NCBI GenBank assembly: GCA_902543145.1
Contig: CACBXG010000007.1
Location: 1 to 64,000, forward strand
From: an uncultured SAR116 cluster alpha proteobacterium
GTDB taxonomy: Bacteria > Pseudomonadota > Alphaproteobacteria > Puniceispirillales > Marisalimonadaceae
DNA: 64,000 bases
Direction: 5' to 3'
The notes under the pieces were generated by a model that saw only the letters and a program-made list of their open reading frames with translations, was not told where the DNA came from and searched no databases. This document shows positions 53,106 through 64,000 of this stretch, piece after piece; within the stretch, counting starts at the first letter, position 1; each line of letters starts with the position of its first letter. A program made the translations under genes and the position numbers.

Positions 53106-55028
53106 TTAATTGTCCAACAAATCAGGAGGGGTGCATTTATTGACAATATTTTCTAAGAATTCATTTAAACCCAATAACTCCTGTTTTTTTGAGCCTAAGT
53201 ATCTAACAGCTACGCTTTTATTTTCTTGTTCTTGTTTACCTATGACTAAAATGATTGGAATAGCTTGATTAGAGTGTTCCCTAATTTTGTAACCAATTTT
53301 TTCATTTCTTAAGTCTATTTCGCACCTAATACCATATTTATCTAATTTGTTTTTAATCTCATATATATAATCATTAGTTGAATCAACTATAGAGCAAACC
53401 AAAACTTGTATAGGAGAAAGCCATAATGGCATTCTTCCTGAATATTGTTCGATTAAAATACCAATCCATCTCTCTAAAGACCCTAAAATTGCTCGATGTA
53501 GCATTACAGGATGCTTTTTACTCCCGTCAACATCTATATAATATGCGCCTAACCTTTCTGGTAAGACAAAATCCACTTGAAGAGTTCCACACTGCCAATC
53601 TCTTCCAATTGCATCTGTAAGTACAAATTCAAGTTTTGGGCCATAGAATGCACCTTCTCCAGGATTTAAGGTGTAGCTAATTTCAGCTGCTTCTATTGCT
53701 ACCATAAGTGCCTTCTCAGCTTTATCCCAAGTGGTATTGTCTCCAGCACGAGTTATAGGTCTATCAGAAAATTTAACCTTTAATTCTGCAAAACCAAAAT
53801 CTTTATAAATTTTTTGGAGTAACTCGCAAAATTTAACACATTCTGATGTAATTTGAGAACTCATACAAAAAATGTGAGCATCATCTTGAGTAAATTGTCT
53901 TACTCTCATAATACCATGCAAAGCCCCTGAAGGTTCATTGCGGTGACAAGAACCAAACTCTGCCATTCTAATAGGTAGGTCTTTATACGATTTTAAACCT
54001 TGTTTATAGATTTGTACATGACCAGGACAATTCATAGGTTTTAAAGCTAGTACCTTTTCATCGTCACCTTTTGCCATAAACATGTGCTCTTGGAATTTAT
54101 CCCAATGCCCAGATTTTTCCCATAAAGATCTATCTATGACTTGAGGTGTTTTCACTTCTTCGTATGTTTTACTCAATCTCCTTCTTATATATGACTCAAT
54201 TTCAAGATAAATTGACCATCCTTTTTTGTGCCAAAAAACTGATCCAACAGCTTCTTCTTGAAGATGAAATAAATTTAATTCTTTTCCTAATTTTCTATGA
54301 TCTCTTTTCTCAGCTTCTTCAATCATGAAAAGATAATCTTTTAAATCCTTATCATTAAAAAAAGCAGTTCCATAAATTCTTTGTAAGACTTGGTTCTTGC
54401 TATCGCCTCTCCAATATGATCCTGCTAATTTGGTAAGCTTGAAAGAATGACCAAGTTTTTTTGTTGAAGATGTGTGGGGGCCTCTACATAAATCTAGAAA
54501 TTTTCCTTGCCTATAAAATGAAACTGTTTCATGATCTGGAATGGCTTTCACTAATTCCAATTTAAATTTTTCATTGTTTTTTTTGAAGTGATCTATTGCT
54601 TTTTTTCTAGGCCAAACTTCTCTTGAAATCTTTTCATCTCTGTCAACTATTTCGTGCATTCTTTTTTCAATAATTTCTAAATCAGATAAAACAAATTTCT
54701 TTTCTCTATAAAAATCGTAGTAAAAACCATCTTCAATAGAAGGACCTATGGTGACTTGAGTTTCTGGAAACAATTCTAAAACTGCTTCTGCCATAATATG
54801 TGCCGCATCATGTCTTATAACATCCAATGTTTCTTTATTTTTTTTTGTCAATATTGCAATTGTACTATCTACTTCGATTGGCCTATCTAAATCCCATAGT
54901 TCACCATTTACTATTGAAACTAGTGCATCAGATTTAAGTTTTTCAGAAATATCATTAGCAATTTCAGCAGATGTTACTGATTTATCATATTGTTTTTTAT
55001 CATTACTTGGAAGTGTAATTGTAATCAT
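53106..55028 (-). CDS. thrS: threonyl-tRNA synthetase
   Basis: This 640-residue synthetase charges tRNA-Thr. It has the N-terminal TGS-like domain, the editing domain with [16 protein letters not shown], the class II core with motif 2 [20 protein letters not shown] and motif 3 [19 protein letters not shown], and the C-terminal anticodon domain ([19 protein letters not shown]). The zinc ligand Cys is in [14 protein letters not shown]. The gene is 108 bases upstream of infC on the same strand. Confidence 0.98.
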   Translation of the reverse strand: MITITLPSNDKKQYDKSVTSAEIANDISEKLKSDALVSIVNGELWDLDRPIEVDSTIAILTKKNKETLDVIRHDAAHIMAEAVLELFPETQVTIGPSIEDGFYYDFYREKKFVLSDLEIIEKRMHEIVDRDEKISREVWPRKKAIDHFKKNNEKFKLELVKAIPDHETVSFYRQGKFLDLCRGPHTSSTKKLGHSFKLTKLAGSYWRGDSKNQVLQRIYGTAFFNDKDLKDYLFMIEEAEKRDHRKLGKELNLFHLQEEAVGSVFWHKKGWSIYLEIESYIRRRLSKTYEEVKTPQVIDRSLWEKSGHWDKFQEHMFMAKGDDEKVLALKPMNCPGHVQIYKQGLKSYKDLPIRMAEFGSCHRNEPSGALHGIMRVRQFTQDDAHIFCMSSQITSECVKFCELLQKIYKDFGFAELKVKFSDRPITRAGDNTTWDKAEKALMVAIEAAEISYTLNPGEGAFYGPKLEFVLTDAIGRDWQCGTLQVDFVLPERLGAYYIDVDGSKKHPVMLHRAILGSLERWIGILIEQYSGRMPLWLSPIQVLVCSIVDSTNDYIYEIKNKLDKYGIRCEIDLRNEKIGYKIREHSNQAIPIILVIGKQEQENKSVAVRYLGSKKQELLGLNEFLENIVNKCTPPDLLDN

Positions 55029-55063
55029 TATATTTTAATTTTAACTTTAATTTCAATATATCA

Positions 55064-56215
55064 CTAACTGTTTATTTTATATTCTGCAATAGATTGTTTA
55101 TATAATGATAAAGTTAATTTACACATTCTATTATGGTTAAAGTTTTTAGATACGAAATTTTTAGCAAATTTACCTATCTTCTCTCTTTTTTGTTGCTTTA
55201 AAGATAAAGCAAATGAAATTTTTTCCGAAAGACTCTCTACTTTTAAGGGCTCTGCTAAAAATCCAGTTTTTCCATCAATTATTGTTTCTGAAGCTCCACC
55301 ATGATCGAAAGCAATCGGTATTTTACCTAAAGCTTGTGCCTCTAAAACTATTCTTCCAAAGGGTTCAGGAGTTATTGATGGCATCAAAATTAAGTCACCT
55401 AAGATCATTGCAGCTTGGATGTCCCTGGTAGAGTTAATAAGTCTTATTTTAGTTTCTAACTTTGATTGGGTAATTTTATTGATTAAAATTTTTTGAAATT
55501 TTTTGTTTCCATCAGCAGCTCCAATTAAAACACATTGAAAATCATGTTTAACTTTTGATAGAGCTTTGATAAGGATTTGATAACCTTTCCACATTGCTGG
55601 TCTTGCTGCCATAATTATAACAGGAACATTATCTTTTAAATTTAAATGCTTTGATTGAGCTATTATTCTAGCAGGATTTATTTTGTTCGGATCAAATTGA
55701 TTTAAATCAACACCTCTATGAATAATTTTAATTTTACTACTTACTTTTGGAAAATAAGTTTTTATACTTTCTTCAATATGCTTAGAAATAGCAATTATGG
55801 TGTTACCTTTAGTTAAAATACTATTATAGTATTTTTTAAATAAATTAGATTTTCTAAATCTCATGTGAACCGACGTAATAATTGGTATATCTAAGATAGC
55901 TCCAAGTGGAACACCGATCCATGCAGGGGCTCGAGAACAAAAATGAATTAGATCTACGTTTTCACTTTCTAAAATTATCTTCAACTCACTTCTAATTTTT
56001 GGCCATTTTAATGGGTTTTTAGTAGCTACATCAAGATCATAGTGTATTCCGCCGTGTCTAGTTATTTGGGAAACCATAGGTCCACCAGAAGAAATAACAA
56101 TTGATCTAAAATTATTCTCAACTAATGCTTTAGAAATTTCAACAACACCTCTCTCAACACCACCCGTATTTAAAGCTGGTAAAATCTGGACAATAGTATA
56201 TTTATTTTTATTCAT
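55064..56215 (-). CDS. family 4 glycosyltransferase
   Basis: This 383-residue GT-B glycosyltransferase has the N-terminal LPALNTGGVERGVVEISKAL and the C-terminal donor-binding PSITPEPFGRIVLEAQALGK with the family Glu, followed by DHGGASETIIDGKTGFL. It would move a sugar from a nucleotide donor to a lipid or surface glycan. Substrates cannot be told; no other polysaccharide genes are near. It lies 35 bases downstream of the thrS start side and is divergent from the hydrolase at 56247. Confidence 0.9.
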   Translation of the reverse strand: MNKNKYTIVQILPALNTGGVERGVVEISKALVENNFRSIVISSGGPMVSQITRHGGIHYDLDVATKNPLKWPKIRSELKIILESENVDLIHFCSRAPAWIGVPLGAILDIPIITSVHMRFRKSNLFKKYYNSILTKGNTIIAISKHIEESIKTYFPKVSSKIKIIHRGVDLNQFDPNKINPARIIAQSKHLNLKDNVPVIIMAARPAMWKGYQILIKALSKVKHDFQCVLIGAADGNKKFQKILINKITQSKLETKIRLINSTRDIQAAMILGDLILMPSITPEPFGRIVLEAQALGKIPIAFDHGGASETIIDGKTGFLAEPLKVESLSEKISFALSLKQQKREKIGKFAKNFVSKNFNHNRMCKLTLSLYKQSIAEYKINS

Positions 56216-56246
56216 TTTTTTAACCTTAAATCAAACGGATTTGTAG

Positions 56247-56993
56247 ATGACCAAGTTTATTAAAAGATTAGATAATAACATTATAGCATATAACCAATTA
56301 ACAGGTAAAAATTTAGGTATTGTATTCTTAAGTGGTTTTAACTCAGATATGCAAGGTAAAAAAGCATTATATATAGAAAAATGGGCAAAAGAAAATAATC
56401 ATAGCTTTTTGAGATTTGATTATTCTGGTCACGGTCAATCGTCAGGAACAATTAACAGTACGTGTTTTTCTGATTGGTATCAGGATGCTGAGTATTTGAT
56501 AAATAAACTTACTCAAGACAAACAGATTTTGATTGGATCATCAATGGGCGCATGGATTATGCTGATGTTAGCAAAAAGAATTCCACAAAAAATCTCTGCA
56601 ATTATAGGTTTAGCTCCTGCTCCAGATTTTCCTAAACTTTTGATATGGGATAAAATGTCAGGTAGTGAAAAAAGAAAATTAGTAAAAAACAGAAAGACAA
56701 GTATAAAATATGAAGATGGATCAAAAAATGATTTTTCATACAAATTAATAAAAGATAGTTTCAAAAACCTTACTTTGTCAAAGAGTATAACTTTTAATGG
56801 TCCTGTCTACTTATACCATGGTATGGCTGATGATGCCGTTCCATATGATTTGAGCATAAAAATAATAAATAATTTTACAGGAACGAAAGACGTTAAATTA
56901 TTGTTGGAAAAAGATGCTGGTCATAGACTATCTGACATACACCAACTAAGAACCATTACAAATATTATTGAAGAAATAAAAATTAAAATATAA
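56247..56993 (+). CDS. alpha/beta hydrolase
   Basis: This 248-residue serine hydrolase has the nucleophile elbow GSSMG at 97-101 (Ser99), an oxyanion segment near LSGFNSDMQGKKA, a probable acid in GMADDAVPYD and the His in DAGHRLSD. The overall look, with FDYSGHGQSSG early on, is that of small cytoplasmic thioesterase or peptidase-like hydrolases (ABHD10-like). It is flanked by two minus-strand genes, with its stop one base from the GST gene, so it is transcribed alone. Confidence 0.87.
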   Translation: MTKFIKRLDNNIIAYNQLTGKNLGIVFLSGFNSDMQGKKALYIEKWAKENNHSFLRFDYSGHGQSSGTINSTCFSDWYQDAEYLINKLTQDKQILIGSSMGAWIMLMLAKRIPQKISAIIGLAPAPDFPKLLIWDKMSGSEKRKLVKNRKTSIKYEDGSKNDFSYKLIKDSFKNLTLSKSITFNGPVYLYHGMADDAVPYDLSIKIINNFTGTKDVKLLLEKDAGHRLSDIHQLRTITNIIEEIKIKI

Positions 56994-57662
56994 TTAAATA
57001 TCCATATTTTTATAGTTTTCATGGGGGTTAAGTCCAACTATTTGGTCTTTTAGTAATGTTCTAAATGAAGGCCTTGACTTTAGTTTGAAATACCATTCCT
57101 TTATATTATCATGATTTTTTAAATTTAATAATCCTAGATAGTCCAAAACTGAAAAATTTGCAGCAGCTAGAAAATCTAAATAAGTTAACTCATCTTTGAT
57201 AAAATAATTTTTGTTATTTAGTAAGTAATTAAAATATTGAATATGAAAATCCAAATTTTGAAGAGCTGCTCTTATATTCTCACTATTTGGAGTTATATTT
57301 TCTACTATCCTTGAATATACTTTTTCATAAATAATTGGGTCGAAAACTTCTTTTTTAAAAATTACTTCAAACCAATGGACTAATCTATTTATTTCAGCTT
57401 TATCTTTATAATTCTCCACAAAAAATTTAGACCTTAATTCAAGATCTTTAATATACTCTACACAAGCATTTGCTCCAATAACTGGAAAATTTTCTTCATT
57501 GACCAGAACCGGTAAATGACCAGCTGGATTGAGCTCCAGAAAATCATTTTGTGGTTTCCAATAATTTTCTAGCTGGGTTTGATATGATATTTTATGTTCT
57601 TTTAAAATAAGCCTAATATACCTTGATGATGAACATAAGTAATAGTGATAAAGAGTAATCAT
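56994..57662 (-). CDS. glutathione S-transferase-like protein
   Basis: This 222-residue protein has an N-terminal thioredoxin-like domain (LYHYYLCSSSRYIRLIL, with NPAGHLPVLV as the cis-Pro region and VIGANACVEYI) and an all-helical C-terminal domain (DELTYLDFLAAANFSVLDYLG, the usual N-capping Asp). The active-site Ser/Cys of different GST classes is ambiguous here. It lies 8 bases downstream of the GNAT gene on the same strand. Confidence 0.87.
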   Translation of the reverse strand: MITLYHYYLCSSSRYIRLILKEHKISYQTQLENYWKPQNDFLELNPAGHLPVLVNEENFPVIGANACVEYIKDLELRSKFFVENYKDKAEINRLVHWFEVIFKKEVFDPIIYEKVYSRIVENITPNSENIRAALQNLDFHIQYFNYLLNNKNYFIKDELTYLDFLAAANFSVLDYLGLLNLKNHDNIKEWYFKLKSRPSFRTLLKDQIVGLNPHENYKNMDI

Positions 57663-57670
57663 AATTTAAA

Positions 57671-58186
57671 TTATTTTTCAGGAAGAAGTTGTGCCTTTAA
57701 AGGTAATAAGTTTATACAATCTTTTTTTAGCTCTTTAACAAGAAGTTCACCATATGTTAAATCACCTGACGTGTGAATAATCAGATTTTTACTACTTAAT
57801 TTAAAAAAATCAAATTCTTTGTAGTAGTCATATTTACCTGAAACAAAACATATAACTTCATTTTTTTGCTTAGCAATTTCTAATCCTTTTCTTACTAGTA
57901 TTTTACCAAAACCTTTTCCTTGGAAAAGATCACTAACTGCTAAAGGACCAAGAAGTAGGCAATTAATATTGCTAACTAATATTCTGTAAAAAGTAATGGT
58001 ACCAATTACGGTATTTGAATCTTCATTTAAACAAGATACAAGAGACAAACCTTTGATAGGCGGTTTTTTACGATATAAATATACAGTCCTTTGATGTCTG
58101 TTTTCACCAAAATTTTTATTTAAAATATTTTCAATTTGATCATTATCTGTTTCTTTTTTTTTTCTAACAATGATTGTAGGATCCAT
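57671..58186 (-). CDS. GNAT-family N-acetyltransferase
   Basis: This 171-residue acetyltransferase resembles the YhbS group. The acetyl-CoA loop is FQGKGFGKILVRKGLEIAKQ (core QGKGFG), preceded by the beta strand LLGPLAVSDLFQ. The substrate is unknown. It lies 68 bases after gltD and 8 bases before the GST gene, so it probably shares a transcript with the GST. Confidence 0.85.
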   Translation of the reverse strand: MDPTIIVRKKKETDNDQIENILNKNFGENRHQRTVYLYRKKPPIKGLSLVSCLNEDSNTVIGTITFYRILVSNINCLLLGPLAVSDLFQGKGFGKILVRKGLEIAKQKNEVICFVSGKYDYYKEFDFFKLSSKNLIIHTSGDLTYGELLVKELKKDCINLLPLKAQLLPEK

Positions 58187-58254
58187 TTAAATTTCACATT
58201 TCAATTTAGAATAATGTAAATAAGGTTTTAATATTTTATTAAGATAAAAATTTG

Positions 58255-59697
58255 CTAATTTGGTAGTTCAGATTTTCCCATTAAAAACGTATCGATAGAT
58301 CTTGCACATTGTCTGCCTTCTCTTATTGCCCAAACAACTAATGACTGACCGCGTCTTGAGTCACCAGCTGCAAATAAATTATCAATGGATGTCTTATATT
58401 CTGTGTCATTTGCATCTAAATTACCCGCTGTAGTTAGGTTAACCCCTATACTGTTTATTAAACCTTCATGAATTGGATGCACGAAGCCCATTGCAAGTAA
58501 CACAAGATCTGCTTCAAAAGAAAATTCAGTACCTGTAACCTCACTCATTTTCATTCTTCCATTATCATCTTTTGACCATTCAACTTTAACGCAATTTAGT
58601 TTGTTAACTTTGCCATCAAGACCTTCAAATGATTTTGTTAAAACAGACCAATTTCTATCGCATCCTTCTTGATGAGATGTTGAGGTTCTAAGTTTTAAAG
58701 GCCAATCGGGCCAGGTAAGTGCTTTATTTTCTTTTTCAGGTGGTTGATCTAGTAATTCGAGTTGAGTAACTGACTTAGCACCTTGACGATTAGAAGTGCC
58801 AACGCAATCTGATCCAGTATCTCCACCACCAATTACAAGAACATTCTTGCCTTTTGCTGAGATTTCAACCTTTGGATCTATTTTATTACCTGCAACTCTA
58901 TCATTTTGTTGAGAGAGGAACTCCATAGCAAAATAAATACCCTTTAGTTCTCTACCCTTGACTGGTAAATCTCTTGGATTTTCTGATCCTCCACAAAAAG
59001 CAATTGCATCAAAATCATTATTTAATTCTTCGATTTTAACATTTTTACCAATGTGAGAATTAACTCTGAACTCTACACCTTCAGCCTCCATTTGAAACAT
59101 TCTTCTATCAATAAGATGTTTTTCCATTTTGAAATCAGGTATACCAATTCTAAGAAGACCACCTATTCTAGAATTTTTTTCAAACACGACAACAGAATGA
59201 CCTGCTCTAGCTAGTTGTTGAGCACAAGCTAAACCAGAAGGCCCAGAACCAATAACAGCAACTTTCTTACCTGTTTTTTTATTACTAATGATTGGTTTAA
59301 TCCAACCTTCTTCCCACCCTTTATCTACAATGGAACATTCAATTGTTTTAATAGCTACAGGATTATCTGTAATATTCAAAGTACATGATGCTTCACAAGG
59401 TGCTGGACAGATTCTACCTGTAAATTCTGGAAAATTATTTGTCGATTGGAGTAAATCAAGAGCTTCTTTCCATTTATTATTGTAAATTAAATCATTCCAA
59501 TCAGGAATTAGATTATTAACAGGACAACCTTGATGACAATATGGAATCCCACAATCCATACATCTAGCACCTTGTTCTGAAACTTTTTTTTGGTCTAGAG
59601 GAATTAAGAACTCTTTAAAATGTTTTATTCTGTCCTCTACCGGTTCATAACCTCTTTCAACTCGGTCTAATTCCATAAATCCAGTTACCTTACCCAT
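58255..59697 (-). CDS. gltD: glutamate synthase small subunit
   Basis: This subunit feeds electrons from NADPH to GltB for making glutamate from glutamine and 2-oxoglutarate. It has the N-terminal iron-sulfur cysteines ([17 protein letters not shown] and [12 protein letters not shown]), the FAD site [15 protein letters not shown] and the NADPH site [14 protein letters not shown]. The ATG at 59697 is preceded by GGAG at 59704-59707, 6 bases away, and starts one base after the gltB stop. An ATG 15 bases earlier is possible but overlaps gltB and is worse placed. Confidence 0.96.
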   Translation of the reverse strand: MGKVTGFMELDRVERGYEPVEDRIKHFKEFLIPLDQKKVSEQGARCMDCGIPYCHQGCPVNNLIPDWNDLIYNNKWKEALDLLQSTNNFPEFTGRICPAPCEASCTLNITDNPVAIKTIECSIVDKGWEEGWIKPIISNKKTGKKVAVIGSGPSGLACAQQLARAGHSVVVFEKNSRIGGLLRIGIPDFKMEKHLIDRRMFQMEAEGVEFRVNSHIGKNVKIEELNNDFDAIAFCGGSENPRDLPVKGRELKGIYFAMEFLSQQNDRVAGNKIDPKVEISAKGKNVLVIGGGDTGSDCVGTSNRQGAKSVTQLELLDQPPEKENKALTWPDWPLKLRTSTSHQEGCDRNWSVLTKSFEGLDGKVNKLNCVKVEWSKDDNGRMKMSEVTGTEFSFEADLVLLAMGFVHPIHEGLINSIGVNLTTAGNLDANDTEYKTSIDNLFAAGDSRRGQSLVVWAIREGRQCARSIDTFLMGKSELPN

Positions 59698-59698
59698 A

Positions 59699-62600
59699 TC
59701 ATTCTCCAGCAATTCTATTTGGTACTTTAATTTCTTCTTTAAGTTTTTGTTTTCTTTCGCTTAAAGCTCTCTTAAAATCAAAAGGGGTTATTTTATAAAA
59801 AAGATTAAGATATTTATTCCAATCATCTAAAATTAATCTGGCTTTTTCACTTTTAGTATATTTTAGATGTCTTTGAATTATTAATTTTAATCGTGCTTCA
59901 TCAAAATCAAGTAAATCATTATCAATATCTTTTGCTGAAGGAGTACCAAAGTTTCTTAAATTTTGTAACTTCTCTAAACCTACCATAGCTTTATTACACT
60001 TCGTTTCAAATGTACCATCTTCATCTAAAATATAGGCTATTCCACCAGACATTCCTGCCGCAAAATTCCTACCTGTTTTTCCAAGTATAATAACAACACC
60101 ACCTGTCATATATTCACACCCATGATCACCACAACCTTCAACAACAGTTGTAGCACCTGAGTTTCTAACTGCAAAACGTTCTCCTACAACTCCTCTAAGA
60201 TAACATTCTCCAGAGATTGCACCGTACAAGAGCGTGTTTCCAGCAATAATATTATTTTCAGGAATAATTTCACTTGTTTCATGAGGACTCACGGATATTC
60301 TACCACCAGATAGGCCCTTACCTACATAATCGTTAGCATCACCTTTTAAGTTAAAATTAATACCTTTTGATAACCAAGCTCCAAAACTTTGGCCAGCGTT
60401 ACCTGTAAAATCAACATTTATTGTATCCTTGGGCAATCCTTTATGACCGTACTTTTTTGCTATAACCCCTGATAACATTCCGCCAACAGTTCTATTAGTA
60501 TTTACAATTTTTGATGAAATATTTACTTTTATTTTGTCTGAGATAGCTTTTTTTGATTTTGAAATTAATTCATTATCAAGAGCAAGTTCTAACCTATGAT
60601 TTTGTTCTTTTGAATTATAAAAAGTCTCATCTTTTTCTTTTTCCAAACTTACAATAAGTTTTCTTAAATCCAATCCGTGAGCTTTCCAATGTTCTTCTGC
60701 TCCATTAAAATCAATAAGATCTCTTCTTCCAATTAAATCGTTAAACTTTCTAATACCAAGCTTTGCCATTATCTCTCTTACTTCATTAGCAATGAAAACA
60801 AAAAAGTTTACGACATGGTCTGGTGTTCCAGTAAAATTTTTTCTAAGTTCTGGGTCTTGTGTAGCAACCCCTACAGGACAAGTATTTAAATGACACTTTC
60901 TCATCATTATGCATCCTTCAGAAATAAGGGCAGCAGTTGCAAATCCAAACTCATCAGCACCCAAAATTGCTCCAATTACAACATCTCTTCCAGTTCTTAA
61001 TCCTCCGTCAACTTGGACAGCTATTCTTTCTCTTAATCCGTTCATGACAAGTGTTTGATGGGTTTCAGCTAAACCAGTTTCCCAAGGACCACCAGCATTT
61101 AACAAAGATGTAATTGGACTTGCACCAGTACCACCATCATTTCCTGAAATAGTTACGTGATCAGCATAAGCCTTACTAACTCCAGCAGCGACGGTTCCAA
61201 CACCAATCTCAGATACAAGTTTTACAGAAACTCTAGCTTTTGGATTAACATTTTTTAGATCATGTATAAGTTGTGCTAAATCTTCAATTGAATAAATATC
61301 GTGATGAGGTGGTGGTGATATTAAACCAACACCTGGTGTTGAATGTCTAATTTTAGCAATAAATTCATCAACTTTTCCACCTGGGAGCTGTCCACCCTCA
61401 CCTGGCTTAGCACCTTGTGCCATTTTGATCTGAATATCTGTCGCGTTTGATAAATATTCAGTTGTAACCCCAAATCTGCCGGATGCAACTTGTTTTATTC
61501 TGGAGTTCATAGAATCACCATTAGAAAGAGGAACAAATCTTGATGTCTCTTCTCCACCTTCTCCTGTGTTAGATCTTCCTCCAAGACGGTTCATTGCAAT
61601 TGCTAAGGTTGTATGAGCTTCTGTGGATATTGATCCAAGTGACATAGCACCTGTAGCAAATCTTTTAACTATTTCAGATGTAGGTTCTACCTTATCTATA
61701 TTTATAGCTTTTTCTTTATTTGTGAACTTAAATAAACCTCTCAAATTTTTTAATTTTATAGAGTGATCATTAATTTTCTTAGTGTATTTTTTGAAAGTAT
61801 CATAATTAGCACTTCTAACTGAATGTTGAAGCATTCCAATAGTTTCAGGGGTCCAAACATGTTCTTCACCTCGAATTCGAAAGCTTAAATCACCACCAAC
61901 ATCAAGATCATTAGATAATATTGGAGAATCACCAAAAGCTAATTCATGTCTATTCTCTGTTTCTATTTGAATTTCTTCTAAGTCAATACCTTCAACTTTT
62001 GACGATGTGCCGCAAAAGTATCTATCAACAAGATTAGAAGAAAGACCTACTGCATCAAAAATTTGAGCACCAGAATAAGATTGATATGTAGAAATACCCA
62101 TTTTAGACATTACTTTAAGCATGCCTTTTGTTACAGCTTTGATATATTTTGTGTAAGCTTCTTTTTCTTCAATTTCCTGATTATGATTTTTAATTATGTT
62201 TGATAAGGTATAGAAAGCTAAGTATGGGTTTATAGCTTCTGCTCCATAACCTGCAAGAAGACATAGATCATGGACCCTTCTTGCTTCTCCAGTTTCTATT
62301 ATTAATCCTACTTTTGTTCTTAAACCTTTTTTTATTAAATGATGATGTACTGAGCTCGTAGCAAGCAATGCAGGAATTGCAATGTTATTTTGATCAACTT
62401 CTCTATCTGATAAGATAATTATATTACAAGCATTGCTATTTATAACTCTTTCAGCTTCAATACAAATTCTTTGTAAAAATTTTTCAATTTCTAAATTAGG
62501 ATTTTCTTTTTTATTATAACAAATACTTAAAGTAACGGACCTTAACTTATTAGAAGTGAATTTATCTATATTTCTAATCTTTTCTATATCTAAATTATCT

Positions 62601-64000
62601 AATATTGGATGGTCAACTTCAATTAACTTTTGATTTTTACCTGATTTAGGATCAAGCAAATTTGGCCTTGGTCCTATGAAATTCATCAAAGACATTACCA
62701 ACTCTTCTCGAATTGGGTCTATAGGAGGGTTTGTTACCTGAGCAAAATTTTGAAAAAAATAGTCATATAAAAGCCTGTTTTTATCTGATAACGTAGCTAA
62801 GGGTATGTCTCTTCCCATTGATCCAATTGGATCTTGCCCCTCTAAAATCATTGGCTCAAGAAAAAATTTGAGATCTTCTTTGTTATATCCAAATGCTTGC
62901 TGTAAGTCTAATAAAACACTATTCTCTGGCAATGTTTTATTTGTATTAAATTCAATTGATTTAATATTAACTTTCGAATTTTTTACCCACTCGTCATAAG
63001 GATACAAATTAACTAAATTATCCTTAAGCTCTTCATCTGAAATTATTCTTTTTTCATCCAAATCAACCAGAAGCATTTTTCCTGGTTGTAACCGCCATTT
63101 TTGAATAATCTTATGTTCTGGAATATCTCTAAGAACACCTACTTCTGATGACATTATAACCAAGTCATCATCTGTTACGACATATCTAGCTGGTCTTAAA
63201 CCATTGCGATCTAAAGTAGCAGCAACTTGAACACCATCTGTAAAAGCCATTGCAGCTGGACCATCCCATGGCTCCATTAATGCAGAGTAATATTCATAAA
63301 ATGAATATCTTTTTGGATCCATTAATGAGTTATCTTTCCAAGCTTCAGGTATCATTAGCATCATTGCATGAGGTAGTGAATAACCACCCATTACAAGAAG
63401 TTCTAGAGCATTATCAAATGTTGCTGAGTCTGATGGTGATTTCTCAATAACTGGCCATAGTTTCTTTAGATCATCTCCTAAAAGTTCAGAATACATACTA
63501 TATCGTCTAGAGTTCATCCAATTTGTATTCCCTTTTACAGTATTAATCTCACCATTGTGACATAAATATCTAAAAGGTTGGGCTAGACGCCATGATGGAA
63601 ATGTGTTTGTTGAAAACCTTTGATGGAAAAGAGCTATAGCAGTTTTAAAATTCTTATTTTGAAAATCAATATAAAATTTTGATAGGTTTGGTGCTAATAC
63701 CATTCCTTTAAATATTATCGTTCTCGTTGAGAGTGATACAATATAAAAATCATGGCAATCATCTTGTAATTTTTGTTGAAGTAAGAAAAGACTTTGTTTT
63801 CTTATAACATATAATTTTCTTTGAAATTCTTTTTCAGTTTTTGTGTTTTTTCCTTTTTGAATAAAAAATTGCCTAATAATCGGCGCATTATTTTTTACAG
63901 TTTCTCCTAAAACAGAATCATCAACTGGAACATCTCTCCATCCAATTAGAGATTGACCTTCTTTATTGATTGCTTCTTCAACTGATTTGATTGCAGAACT
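59699..64000 (-). CDS. gltB: glutamate synthase large subunit (5' end beyond window)
   Basis: The frame is open to the window edge, giving 1433 codons; about the first 80, with the N-terminal Cys of the amidotransferase, are missing. Visible parts are the amidotransferase segment [28 protein letters not shown] region and [16 protein letters not shown]; the FMN domain ([49 protein letters not shown]); the 3Fe-4S cysteines [20 protein letters not shown]; and the C-terminal beta-helix ([14 protein letters not shown]). An ATG at 63703 lies inside the protein and is not the start. It is coupled to gltD. Confidence 0.97.
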   Translation of the reverse strand, partial: SSAIKSVEEAINKEGQSLIGWRDVPVDDSVLGETVKNNAPIIRQFFIQKGKNTKTEKEFQRKLYVIRKQSLFLLQQKLQDDCHDFYIVSLSTRTIIFKGMVLAPNLSKFYIDFQNKNFKTAIALFHQRFSTNTFPSWRLAQPFRYLCHNGEINTVKGNTNWMNSRRYSMYSELLGDDLKKLWPVIEKSPSDSATFDNALELLVMGGYSLPHAMMLMIPEAWKDNSLMDPKRYSFYEYYSALMEPWDGPAAMAFTDGVQVAATLDRNGLRPARYVVTDDDLVIMSSEVGVLRDIPEHKIIQKWRLQPGKMLLVDLDEKRIISDEELKDNLVNLYPYDEWVKNSKVNIKSIEFNTNKTLPENSVLLDLQQAFGYNKEDLKFFLEPMILEGQDPIGSMGRDIPLATLSDKNRLLYDYFFQNFAQVTNPPIDPIREELVMSLMNFIGPRPNLLDPKSGKNQKLIEVDHPILDNLDIEKIRNIDKFTSNKLRSVTLSICYNKKENPNLEIEKFLQRICIEAERVINSNACNIIILSDREVDQNNIAIPALLATSSVHHHLIKKGLRTKVGLIIETGEARRVHDLCLLAGYGAEAINPYLAFYTLSNIIKNHNQEIEEKEAYTKYIKAVTKGMLKVMSKMGISTYQSYSGAQIFDAVGLSSNLVDRYFCGTSSKVEGIDLEEIQIETENRHELAFGDSPILSNDLDVGGDLSFRIRGEEHVWTPETIGMLQHSVRSANYDTFKKYTKKINDHSIKLKNLRGLFKFTNKEKAINIDKVEPTSEIVKRFATGAMSLGSISTEAHTTLAIAMNRLGGRSNTGEGGEETSRFVPLSNGDSMNSRIKQVASGRFGVTTEYLSNATDIQIKMAQGAKPGEGGQLPGGKVDEFIAKIRHSTPGVGLISPPPHHDIYSIEDLAQLIHDLKNVNPKARVSVKLVSEIGVGTVAAGVSKAYADHVTISGNDGGTGASPITSLLNAGGPWETGLAETHQTLVMNGLRERIAVQVDGGLRTGRDVVIGAILGADEFGFATAALISEGCIMMRKCHLNTCPVGVATQDPELRKNFTGTPDHVVNFFVFIANEVREIMAKLGIRKFNDLIGRRDLIDFNGAEEHWKAHGLDLRKLIVSLEKEKDETFYNSKEQNHRLELALDNELISKSKKAISDKIKVNISSKIVNTNRTVGGMLSGVIAKKYGHKGLPKDTINVDFTGNAGQSFGAWLSKGINFNLKGDANDYVGKGLSGGRISVSPHETSEIIPENNIIAGNTLLYGAISGECYLRGVVGERFAVRNSGATTVVEGCGDHGCEYMTGGVVIILGKTGRNFAAGMSGGIAYILDEDGTFETKCNKAMVGLEKLQNLRNFGTPSAKDIDNDLLDFDEARLKLIIQRHLKYTKSEKARLILDDWNKYLNLFYKITPFDFKRALSERKQKLKEEIKVPNRIAGE

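Noticed and set aside
63701..63703. ATG 63703 as the gltB start
   Set aside because: The frame stays open with GltB-like sequence to the window edge, so this Met is internal.
1..64000. CRISPR arrays, insertion sequences, prophage, rRNA
   Set aside because: I saw no regular direct repeats with spacers, transposase or integrase frames, phage structural genes or rRNA signatures.

Overview
The window is strongly AT-rich, densely packed bacterial DNA with short intergenic gaps. Gene content and order point to an alphaproteobacterium. The block murA / DUF2948 / his genes / infA / maf / short RNase E/G / yacG / tRNA-Phe is an order I recall as typical of that class. The low GC, small spacers and many periplasmic-binding-protein transporters (PotD-type ABC, TAXI-TRAP, BMP-type ABC) suggest a free-living marine planktonic lineage of the SAR11 / HIMB59 / AEGEAN-169 kind. 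That placement is inference; no rRNA is present to settle it.

Region 1 (about 1-16.6 kb) is a purine and ureide catabolism island. On the plus strand: 5-hydroxyisourate hydrolase, a membrane urate oxidase with a fused cytochrome c (PuuD), a dihydropyrimidinase/hydantoinase broken by a one-base frameshift, allantoicase and ureidoglycolate lyase. On the minus strand: an 8-oxoguanine/guanine deaminase-type amidohydrolase, both xanthine dehydrogenase subunits, and the ATPase of a PotABCD-like ABC importer. The importer's binding protein and two permeases lie divergently on the plus strand, followed by a hydantoin/allantoin racemase and uracil phosphoribosyltransferase. An Ldh2-type dehydrogenase (the family that includes ureidoglycolate dehydrogenase) closes the island. 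Together these could carry guanine or xanthine through urate and allantoin to glyoxylate and urea. The OHCU decarboxylase, XdhC and urease are not in the window.

Region 2 (16.8-19.7 kb) holds a membrane-anchored class III adenylate cyclase, a DapA-family lyase and a GFA-family zinc protein.

Region 3 (19.7-29.2 kb) is a divergent carboxylate-catabolism unit. The minus-strand operon encodes an HMG-CoA-lyase-like enzyme, a class III CoA-transferase, an enoyl-CoA hydratase/isomerase, an isopropylmalate/tartrate-dehydrogenase-like enzyme, a PrpF-like isomerase and an AbrB-type membrane protein. Facing it is a TAXI-type TRAP transporter with a recognisable promoter.

Region 4 (29.3-34.8 kb) is a complete BMP-family (nucleoside-type) ABC importer followed by a FecR-like secreted protein. 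Region 5 (34.8-38.3 kb) is a minus-strand operon: D-2-hydroxyacid dehydrogenase, HpcH/HpaI aldolase, zinc-type oxidoreductase and TauE/SafE exporter. Region 6 (38.4-41.8 kb) is a translationally coupled DUF1800/DUF1501 exported pair.

Region 7 (41.9-64 kb) is mostly housekeeping: tRNA-Phe, yacG, RNase E/G-like, maf, infA, hisD, hisG, DUF2948, murA, tRNA-Thr, pheT, pheS, rplT, rpmI, infC (apparently starting at AUA), thrS, a glycosyltransferase, an alpha/beta hydrolase, a GST, a GNAT acetyltransferase, and gltD plus gltB, the latter cut by the window edge. I see no CRISPR array, insertion sequence, prophage or rRNA.
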